Below, piece after piece: positions 1-5,232 of a DNA stretch of 7,087 nt. The stretch comes from Candidatus Latescibacterota bacterium (lineage in GTDB: Bacteria; Latescibacterota; MVCY01), in NCBI GenBank assembly GCA_030640765.1, contig DAOWIT010000117.1, positions 1 through 7,087 on the forward strand, in the 5' to 3' direction. A program made the translations under genes and the position numbers. The notes beneath the pieces were generated by a model, which saw only the letters and a list, made by a program, of their open reading frames with translations, had not been told where the DNA came from and did not search any database. The number at the start of each line of letters is the position of its first letter. Within the stretch, counting starts at the first letter, position 1.

Positions 1-14
1 AGTAGCGTACGTAT

Positions 15-72
15 GCCCGATAGAGCGCATCCCGATAATTCCTATGAACAGAGTGGATGTGTTCTATCGGGC
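15..72. promoter_or_regulatory. Long imperfect hairpin in the leader of the cluster
   Basis: Bases 15-32 pair with 55-72 over 18 consecutive positions. Sixteen are Watson-Crick pairs and two are G-T pairs (25/62 and 27/60), and the loop is 22 nt (33-54). Outside a 3-base bulge (73-75), 11-14 GTAT can pair with 76-79 ATAC. No T-run follows, so it is not a standard intrinsic terminator. It lies 46 bases upstream of the preferred permease start, where a leader hairpin, an attenuator-like element, an mRNA-stabilising stem or a dispersed palindromic repeat could sit. The structure is seen directly; the role is not known. Confidence 0.6.
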
Positions 73-97
73 GCCATACTGTGAGAGTGAAGGATTT

Positions 98-104
98 AAA
101 GGAG
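98..104 (+). promoter_or_regulatory. Shine-Dalgarno of the permease gene
   Basis: AAAGGAG lies 14 bases before the ATG at 119. The spacing is longer than ideal, but it is the only good Shine-Dalgarno in the leader. The alternative in-frame ATG at 44 has none and sits inside the hairpin loop. This decides the start at 119. Confidence 0.55.
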
Positions 105-118
105 TAGAGCGACTTACT

Positions 119-1756
119 ATGAAATCCAGTATATTCACGGTTAGCTGGCTGAAATACCGCCTGTTCTTGAATCGACTCAAGCAGAGGAAAATCTCTTTCA
201 TAGTATGCATGGTGATACTCCTTGTACTGGCATACTCAGGATCCTTCTCAGTAGGACGCATTTTCCACACGATTAGTCTGCTCGTGGCTTCTAACCGTCC
301 TGAGGTAATGCGGGAGTTAACCCATTTGCTTTGTCTGGCCATTTTCCTTGGATGGATCATACTAAGTATATTCACAGGGAGCACCGGGACGGGCATCCGA
401 GACCTGCAAAAGTTGGTGCTATTTCCCTTCTCCTTTAAGCGATGGTATGTTGTGAGCATAGGGTATGGATTGCTGGATTATTGGATCGTACTTTCCATAC
501 CGATTTTTCTGTGGCTTCTGGTCTTGTTGAATCTGACTAAACCATGTATCATATTCTTATCGCTATTTTCCATTTTGGCCTTTGCGGTAATCACCATTCT
601 GTTGATTCGCATCCTGAGTTTCTGGCTCCAGATGTACACAAGGTTTGCCAGATACAGCAAGTTGCTGGCAGCTATCCTGTTTTTCGCGTGCATTATTGGG
701 TTCAATGTAGTCGTTTATAAATTGGGAGGTGATGTCCACTCCTCCGTTGTTTTGAAATTCCCTGTATCTCAATACTTAGTGTTCGTTCCTCCTGGATTAC
801 TGGCGGAGTGTCTCTTCCATTTTGGGAAGGGGAATCAAGGTTCTTTTCTTATATTTTCATTCGCGTTGTTGATCTATCTAGCCGTGGCTTGGTGGGTTGG
901 ATACCGGTTAGGGGAGAAGGTGCTTTTTGAACGATCTTTAAAGTCCGAGAATAAAGCTGCCTGGCAACACAGGAATCTCTTTGAAAAGTGGTTTGACTTC
1001 CTCAAACCCTTGATTCCTATGGATTGCATGCCTATCGTAGTAAAAGAATTGACTTATACAGTCAGGAACAACCGTATCAAGCTTGTTGGAGGGCTGATTA
1101 TATTGCTTGAAGGTCTACAACATCTTGTCGTTCCGTTCCCCTCTCAGGATCCATTTGTTCCGATGTTGTTCATGATTTTGGTCTGCTGTTTTGCATTCCA
1201 TGGCCACATTCTTGGCAATATCTTCGCATTGGAAGCCCGAGGGGTTGTAAATAACTATATCATGCCATTGGATAAAAGGCGTATTATTTTGGGAAAGCAT
1301 ATCGCTTTCTTTCTGTTACAATGGATAATACTCACTCCCTGGCTGATCTGGGTGTTATATAGATACAAATACATCCTTAGTCCATTTCAAATGCTGTCTG
1401 CACTGGCTTTATGTTTCTATTTGATGGTATGTTACATTCTTATAGGTGCTCTCATTTCTATATACTTTCCCAAACCTCTGCGATTCGACGAGGTCATTCC
1501 TTTCGGCTATGAGCCTGATGCTCGTTATGCTCTTGCAGTTTTTGGTTCTATTCCTCTTCCGTTATTACCGATTGTCCCGGTCATTTACTTAGCATGGGAT
1601 GTGCCCTCTGCACTGTTTTACAAAGCGATCTCCATTTCAGTATTGATATTGGCTATTTTGATTGTTCCTATTTATTGGCTTGCTTTGCGTAAAATCGCGA
1701 ACATATTAGAAAGAAGAAAGGAGAAGTTCCTTGCAGAGTTCTACCTCAGGTCATAA
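119..1756 (+). CDS. ABC-2-like multi-pass permease subunit
   Basis: A polytopic membrane protein of 545 residues, likely the membrane subunit of an ABC-2-type transporter whose ATPase is the overlapping next gene. About 10-12 hydrophobic segments are visible in two blocks. The first covers roughly residues 25-280 and the second roughly 340-530, separated by a charged, soluble-looking stretch (about 285-335). This is a two-half architecture as in large ABC-2 permeases. No protease, SBP or ATP-binding motif is present. I chose ATG 119 over in-frame ATG 44 because 44 has no Shine-Dalgarno and falls in a hairpin. Its last 26 bases overlap the ATPase gene, implying translational coupling and a shared complex. 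The cargo cannot be read from sequence. Beside a peptide exporter it could be an immunity/self-protection pump or a second exporter. Its codons look more AT-rich than those of the last gene. The family call rests on topology and context rather than on a diagnostic motif. Confidence 0.8.
   Translation: MKSSIFTVSWLKYRLFLNRLKQRKISFIVCMVILLVLAYSGSFSVGRIFHTISLLVASNRPEVMRELTHLLCLAIFLGWIILSIFTGSTGTGIRDLQKLVLFPFSFKRWYVVSIGYGLLDYWIVLSIPIFLWLLVLLNLTKPCIIFLSLFSILAFAVITILLIRILSFWLQMYTRFARYSKLLAAILFFACIIGFNVVVYKLGGDVHSSVVLKFPVSQYLVFVPPGLLAECLFHFGKGNQGSFLIFSFALLIYLAVAWWVGYRLGEKVLFERSLKSENKAAWQHRNLFEKWFDFLKPLIPMDCMPIVVKELTYTVRNNRIKLVGGLIILLEGLQHLVVPFPSQDPFVPMLFMILVCCFAFHGHILGNIFALEARGVVNNYIMPLDKRRIILGKHIAFFLLQWIILTPWLIWVLYRYKYILSPFQMLSALALCFYLMVCYILIGALISIYFPKPLRFDEVIPFGYEPDARYALAVFGSIPLPLLPIVPVIYLAWDVPSALFYKAISISVLILAILIVPIYWLALRKIANILERRKEKFLAEFYLRS
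1717..1723 (+). promoter_or_regulatory. Shine-Dalgarno for a TTG start
   Basis: AAAGGAG ends 7 bases before TTG at 1731, an ideal spacing, and lies inside the 3' end of the permease gene. It argues that the ATPase starts at the unusual TTG 1731 rather than at in-frame ATG 1767. Confidence 0.75.
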
Positions 1757-2550
1757 GAAACTGAACATGACATACGCCATCCATGTCCGGAATCTGACCA
1801 AGCAGTTTGGCAACCTCGTGGCGGTGGACGCCATTGCTCTGGAGGTGAAAGTAGGCACTCTTTTCGGCTTCGTAGGACCCAATGGTGCTGGAAAGACAAC
1901 CACCGTTAATATGCTCACCGGCCTTTTGAAGCCAACCTCAGGAACCGTGGAGATCCTCGGACGGGACCTTGAGAAAGAACCTGTGGAAACAAAACGTAAT
2001 ATGGGGATGATGCCAGAAGGTTTGGCTCTCTATGAACAGTTAACCGGTGAAGAGTATCTCTATTTTGTGGGAAGAATGTATGGCCTGGAAAAAGAAGATA
2101 TCCATTCCCGGAGCGAAGAGCTTTTCCAGTTTATGGACTTACAAGATTTCAGAAAGACTTATATCTATGAATATTCTATGGGAATGAAAAAGAAACTCTC
2201 GTTAGCTTCTATTTTCATTCACGATCCAGAGGTCCTATTTCTGGATGAACCCTTTGAAGGGATTGATCCTGTTTCGTCGAAGTTGATTCGCGGTGCCTTG
2301 GAACAGATGCGGGACAAAGGGGCTACCATTTTTTTTGACTTCCCATATCCTGCCGACTGTCGAAAAGGTATGCACGGAAATCTGTATCATCAACAAAGGA
2401 AAGATCATCTTCACCTCCCCTACAGAGCAGATCAGAGAGAAAATAAAAGACGAGATAAGCCAGAAAAGATACCACGATTTGGAAGATGTATTTCTCACAC
2501 TAATTGGTACCGAACAAGAGGGGAAGGAGCTATCGTGGCTGAGAAAGTGA
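1731..2550 (+). CDS. ABC transporter ATPase, ABC-2 type, frameshifted at a T8 tract
   Basis: Nucleotide-binding subunit expected to power the upstream permease. In the 5' frame it shows Walker A GPNGAGKT (residues 49-56), a Q-loop region with PEGLALYEQLT (Glu where Gln is usual, as in many ABC-2 ATPases), signature YSMGMKKK (148-155), Walker B VLFLDEP (D172, E173) and D-loop GIDP. After residue 200 the 5' frame becomes nonsense for the family, running to a stop at 2571-2573 (280 aa). The +1 frame resumes the family sequence with LTSHILPTVEKV, which carries the H-loop His (codon 2344-2346), and ends ELSWLRK at the stop 2548-2550. Removing one T from the run at 2329-2336 restores a single 272-residue protein. 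TTG 1731 is preferred for its Shine-Dalgarno. As written, the gene lacks the switch histidine in frame, so it is a sequencing error, a real mutation, or a slippage-dependent gene. The identity as an ABC ATPase is very secure. Confidence 0.92.
2329..2336 (+). other. Eight-T homopolymer where the ATPase reading frame breaks
   Basis: A run of eight T precedes GAC. Seven T would encode ATIFLTSHIL, joining the Walker-motif half to the H-loop half. Eight T shift the reader into a frame that ends at 2573. Long T/A runs are known sites of sequencing indels, of replication slippage (phase variation) and of transcriptional slippage. The sequence alone cannot separate these. Confidence 0.85.
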
Positions 2551-2591
2551 TGCGAGAGGGTATCCCAAAGTAAGATCAAACATGCGGCTTT
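2551..2591. other. Short ATPase-exporter junction
   Basis: With the frame-corrected ATPase ending at 2550, about 41-50 bases separate it from the exporter. No promoter, terminator or strong Shine-Dalgarno is visible. An ATG at 2582 opens only an 8-codon frame (MRLFGWDE). Deleting one T from the T5 run at 2589-2593 would join that ATG to the exporter frame, which is an alternative, unproven start. Confidence 0.4.
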
Positions 2592-4445
2592 TTGGGTGGG
2601 ATGAATAGCAGCTGGCTTCATGCAATCCGTTGTGAATCGGAGGAGAATTTGACTTATTTCAAATCTCAAAATTGGAGGAATCTGCGGCGGCTTTCCCATT
2701 ACCTGAAGCCTTACTGGTCCAAAGGAGCAGTAGCAGCCGTTGCAGCCGGCTTAGGAGTTATCCTAACTCTCCCCCTGCCCTTGTTGTCTATCTATATCAT
2801 AGACTATGTAATCGGCGAGGGTAACACACCCATCCTGCATCTGATCTGCCTGTTTCTAATCCTGCTAATTCCTCTCAGTATGCTTCTAAATTTTGTGCAG
2901 GAATACTCTCTGAAAGCCTTTGCCCGCCGGGTGATGTTAGACCTAAGGGTAGCCTTGTTTCGACATCTGCAGAGGCTGCCTTTTTCCTTTCTCCAGCGCA
3001 CACAGACGGGGTATATCGCCTCTCGGGTGAGCGACGATGTGGTTTTTTTAGATGTCTTGCTGGCAAGAACTTACATTAGCTTGGTAACCAGCATCATAGT
3101 GTTGGTCTTCGGGACATTTATCATATTCTATATGGACTGGAGATTGTCCATAGTCTCTCTTGTAATTTTGCCTTTTCTAACTACCAACAACCTTATCGCC
3201 GGCAAGAAAGTAAGGGAAAGAAATGTTGCCCTTCAGGAGGCCCGGGCAGCAGCATTGTCCAAGACAGTAGAAAGTCTTGGCGGTTTCTTCGTAATGCGAG
3301 CGTTCAGAAGGGAGAAGTTCGAGCTGTGGAAGATCTTTAGGTTCAGGAGACAGGAGATCAACGCAGAGATTCAGATCGGAGTGGTGGAGTGCATCACTAA
3401 CAGTATCGCAGGATTCTTGAACACCTTTGGGATGATTATCATCCTGTGGTGTGGGGCCTATGAGATTATCAAAGGCCGTCTGAGCTTAGGACAGTATGTC
3501 GCTTTTAATTCTTTTCTGGGCTATCTCTATGGTCCAACCAAGACTCTCTCCACACTCTATATCGATGCCCAGAAGGGGCTGGCTGCCTTAGAGCGAATCT
3601 TTCAAATTATGGATTTGGGGCCTCAGGCAACAGACCTTCCTTCCAGCAGAGTGATTCGGTTCTCCCAAGGTAGAGTAGAGCTGCGCAATGTGGTTTTCAG
3701 TTATGATTCAGGACCAGCTGTCTTAAAAGGCATCAACTGCCGAATCGAGCCTGGCGAAACCGTAGCCCTGGTTGGAACAAGCGGTGCCGGAAAGACCACC
3801 CTGATCTATCTCATCGGCCGTTTCTTCGAACCCACCCAAGGGCAAATCCTTGTTGATGGCCACAATATCAGAGAGATACACTCCCAAGCCCTGCGGGATC
3901 AAATCTCGATTGTGGAGCAGGATGTCTTCCTTTTCCAGGGCTCCATCGCTGACAATATCCGCTACGGGAAAGCCAATGCAACCAAGGAGGAGATAACTTA
4001 CGTAGGCAGGATGGCCAATCTGGAAGAGTTTGTTATGAGATTGCCACAGGGTTATAACACTGGTTTAGGGCAATTGGCTCACACCATCTCGCCAGGAGAA
4101 CGGCAGAGGATAGCTCTGGCCAGAGCACTTATCAGAAACCCAAAGATACTGATATTGGACGAAGCAATGTCGGCTCTGGATACGGAATCTGAAGCGGCAA
4201 TTCAGAAAGCTATCCGGCAAGCAATGAGAGGCCGAACCACTATTTTAGTCGCTCACCGATTGTCCACGGTAATGGTTGCTGACAGGGTTTTTGTAATAGC
4301 CAACGGGAAAATCGTAGAGGAGGGAGATCCCAGAGGACTCATCAAGAACGGTGGCGAATTCTATAGGTTGTTTGAGAAACAGTTGAGAAGAGAGACTGGC
4401 CAATCTATTTCCCAAATACAATTCTCGTGCGATGAAAAGGTCTAA
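2592..4445 (+). CDS. Fused TMD-NBD ABC exporter (type I, MsbA-like fold), no C39 domain
   Basis: A half-transporter of up to 617 residues with the membrane domain first (roughly residues 40-330, about six hydrophobic segments) and the ATPase second (from about 365). Numbered from TTG 2592, motifs are Walker A GTSGAGKT (395-402, K401), Q-loop Q443, signature ISPGERQR (from 499, in place of LSGGQ), Walker B ILILDEA (D523, E524), D-loop SALD and H-loop H555. It would act as a homodimer, or as a heterodimer with an unseen partner. The N-terminus before the first membrane segment is only about 40 residues, so there is no C39 leader-peptidase domain; any leader cleavage would need another protease such as the S8 protein. 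Start is TTG 2592 or ATG 2601 (614 aa); neither has a good Shine-Dalgarno, so reinitiation from the upstream gene is possible. It overlaps the HlyD-like gene by 14 bases. A lipid, drug or peptide cargo is possible; peptide is inferred from the neighbours. Confidence 0.92.
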   Translation: MGGMNSSWLHAIRCESEENLTYFKSQNWRNLRRLSHYLKPYWSKGAVAAVAAGLGVILTLPLPLLSIYIIDYVIGEGNTPILHLICLFLILLIPLSMLLNFVQEYSLKAFARRVMLDLRVALFRHLQRLPFSFLQRTQTGYIASRVSDDVVFLDVLLARTYISLVTSIIVLVFGTFIIFYMDWRLSIVSLVILPFLTTNNLIAGKKVRERNVALQEARAAALSKTVESLGGFFVMRAFRREKFELWKIFRFRRQEINAEIQIGVVECITNSIAGFLNTFGMIIILWCGAYEIIKGRLSLGQYVAFNSFLGYLYGPTKTLSTLYIDAQKGLAALERIFQIMDLGPQATDLPSSRVIRFSQGRVELRNVVFSYDSGPAVLKGINCRIEPGETVALVGTSGAGKTTLIYLIGRFFEPTQGQILVDGHNIREIHSQALRDQISIVEQDVFLFQGSIADNIRYGKANATKEEITYVGRMANLEEFVMRLPQGYNTGLGQLAHTISPGERQRIALARALIRNPKILILDEAMSALDTESEAAIQKAIRQAMRGRTTILVAHRLSTVMVADRVFVIANGKIVEEGDPRGLIKNGGEFYRLFEKQLRRETGQSISQIQFSCDEKV

Positions 4446-4989
4446 TATTCTTCAACAGGCGGTGAGAAAAGGCATCGTCAGTGAACGAACCATTCTTAGA
4501 ATCACCGTACCAGTCTCTGCGGTTATCATAGGGATTTTGATTGCCGTTTTCTTGGGGAGAATAGATTTGACAGTGCAAGGTACGGGAGTAGCCATTCCTT
4601 CCTGCGAAACAGGGCTTTCTGCTGGAGCAACCACAGATACTCTGTTTGCACTGGTTCAAATCCTGGTGACTTTGTCCCCAGGAAGTTTCACCAAGGTGAA
4701 ACCTGGACAGCAAGCACATATTTTCCTCAACCCAGACGGGTCGAACCCAGTTCGCTGTGAAGGGACAGTCGCCGCTTTGACCTCCAGAATAGTCGAAGGC
4801 AAACACCTGCCGATAGTCTGTATCAAACCGGGAGCGAATTGGGCAGAGACCTGTGGTCTGTTGCCCTCGCCCACACCTGCTGACCTGCCGTGGCAGATAC
4901 CTGTAAAAGCAAAAATCGTATTAGAGGAGAACAAACCTATTTATAAGCTGCTCTGGGAGACGGCCTTTCGGCGGAGGATTAGACAATGA
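4432..4989 (+). CDS. Minimal HlyD-like secretion accessory (membrane-fusion) protein
   Basis: 185 residues: a short basic cytoplasmic N-terminus (MKRSNILQQAVRKG), one membrane helix (about 24-41), then LGRIDLTVQGTG, the typical start of a membrane-fusion protein's periplasmic part. The C-terminal part resembles the beta-barrel region of HlyD/NHLP-type accessory proteins, with SPGSFTKVKPGQQAHIFL at about 82-99 and an ending like the family's 'V-A-I...E-x-x-P-I' strand (VKAKIVLEENKPIYKLL). The lipoyl domain and alpha-hairpin that should lie between are missing; family members are usually roughly 300-450 aa. It is therefore a natural mini-version or an internally deleted copy. The gene overlaps the exporter by 14 bases and the next ORF by an ATGA, so it is translated with both. 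Its expected role is to support the exporter across the envelope, but without a hairpin it probably cannot dock to an outer-membrane channel in the usual way. The family call is moderate, from pattern and position. Confidence 0.6.
   Translation: MKRSNILQQAVRKGIVSERTILRITVPVSAVIIGILIAVFLGRIDLTVQGTGVAIPSCETGLSAGATTDTLFALVQILVTLSPGSFTKVKPGQQAHIFLNPDGSNPVRCEGTVAALTSRIVEGKHLPIVCIKPGANWAETCGLLPSPTPADLPWQIPVKAKIVLEENKPIYKLLWETAFRRRIRQ
4973..4978 (+). promoter_or_regulatory. Strong Shine-Dalgarno of the small ORF
   Basis: GGAGGA ends 7 bases before ATG 4986, which overlaps the upstream stop as ATGA (4986-4989). This site argues that translation really begins at 4986, even though the product downstream looks interrupted by a repeat. 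Confidence 0.75.
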
Positions 4990-5204
4990 GATGGGGAAAC
5001 ATAAGTGTGGGAACCTTCCTTTGGATATTGTTTTTGTTACCTCTATATGGTCTTAGTGCCAACAGGGATTCTCACTCCCCATCTTGTCGCTGCGCTCCTT
5101 GCAATGACGCTTTAAATACCAATGTGGGTGCAAACTATAATGTGCTTTGGGTAGTAATCAAAAATAGAAGTGAAGGTCAAGGACTTCGATATTCTGGATT
5201 ATGA
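4986..5204 (+). CDS. Small protein with signal-peptide-like N-terminus, possibly truncated by a repeat
   Basis: 72 residues of no recognised family. The start is well supported by GGAGGA at ideal spacing and an ATGA overlap with the HlyD-like gene. The first 25 residues look like a Sec signal or a single membrane helix: one Arg near the start, a hydrophobic core at 8-23 (VGTFLWILFLLPLYGL), then SA before Asn26, a plausible signal-peptidase site. From residue 27 to about 42 the codons lie in a dispersed DNA repeat (5064-5109), so the cysteines there (SCRCAPC) are probably a by-product of the repeat rather than a conserved motif. The tail (NVGANYNVLWVVIKN onwards) matches nothing I know and overlaps the next gene by 4 bases. 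It may be the 5' stump of an envelope or secretion gene broken by insertion, or a tiny exported protein. An origin as a precursor peptide cannot be excluded but is not favoured. Confidence 0.45.
   Translation: MRWGNISVGTFLWILFLLPLYGLSANRDSHSPSCRCAPCNDALNTNVGANYNVLWVVIKNRSEGQGLRYSGL
5064..5109. repeat. Dispersed GTCATTGC-type short repeat
   Basis: The stretch runs from AGGGATTCTC through GTCGCTGCGCTCC to TTGCAATGACG. On the reverse strand it begins CGTCATTGCAAGGAGCGCAG. This closely matches, from memory, a short non-coding repeat that is scattered in many copies in diverse bacterial genomes (consensus like GTCATTGCGAGGAGCG(A/C)AGCGAC followed by GAATC/AATCTC). Only one copy is visible here, so the repeat call rests on recognition and the borders are approximate. 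Its presence inside a reading frame suggests insertion into, or remnants of, a gene end. Confidence 0.55.
5136..5141 (+). promoter_or_regulatory. Perfect TATAAT -10-like hexamer, possible internal promoter
   Basis: TATAAT sits 60 bases before ATG 5201 and just after the dispersed repeat. The best -35-like matches are poor: TTTAAA at 5111-5116 has a 19-base gap and TTAAAT at 5112-5117 has an 18-base gap. There is no extended TGn. If used, transcription would start near 5147-5150 and would drive the protease gene independently of the transporter genes. This is suggestive only. Confidence 0.3.
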
Positions 5205-5232
5205 ACAGGCTAGCAGTTATGGAGGGTTTTGA
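5158..5232 (+). other. Open +1-related frame that may encode the true N-terminus of the protease
   Basis: In a frame different from both neighbours, bases 5158-5229 read SKIEVKVKDFDILDYEQA then SSYGGF before a TGA at 5230-5232. The S8 frame reads EGFDFSAHTGKG across the same spot. Removing one T from TTTT (5227-5230) would join them as SSYGGFDFSAHTGKG, which looks more protein-like than MNRLAVMEGFDFS. A GTG at 5170 could start it (20 codons before the stop), but there is no Shine-Dalgarno. It could also be coincidence or a tiny separate peptide. Confidence 0.3.

Noticed and set aside
34..39. GATAAT as a -10 box in the leader
   Set aside because: No recognisable -35 at 16-18 bases upstream, and it sits in the hairpin loop region.
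44..118. Upstream in-frame start of the permease at ATG 44 (25 extra residues)
   Set aside because: No Shine-Dalgarno, falls inside the leader hairpin, and the extra residues are not membrane-like; ATG 119 has AAAGGAG upstream.
2337..2573. In-frame C-terminus of the ATPase reading DFPYPADCRKG onwards to 2573
   Set aside because: It is unlike any ABC ATPase, lacks the H-loop, and overlaps a frame that carries the expected family sequence; treated as out-of-frame read after the T8 run.
2582..2608. Eight-codon ORF MRLFGWDE before the exporter
   Set aside because: Too short, with no good ribosome site; at most an alternative exporter start if a T is surplus.
4678..4706. Hairpin GTTTCACC/GGTGAAAC with extra outer pairs inside the HlyD-like gene
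   Set aside because: It lies within a coding stretch (SPGSFTKVKPGQ) well matched to the family, has a 2-nt loop and no T-run; most likely codon coincidence.
5072..5115. Cysteine-rich peptide motif SCRCAPC as a RiPP core
   Set aside because: These codons lie in a dispersed DNA repeat, so the cysteines are most simply a by-product of it.
5170..5232. 20-residue peptide VKVKDFDILDYEQASSYGGF (shown in part) as an independent precursor with a double-glycine end
   Set aside because: No Shine-Dalgarno at the GTG, and the sequence flows into the protease domain if one T is removed, so a misplaced N-terminus is more likely.
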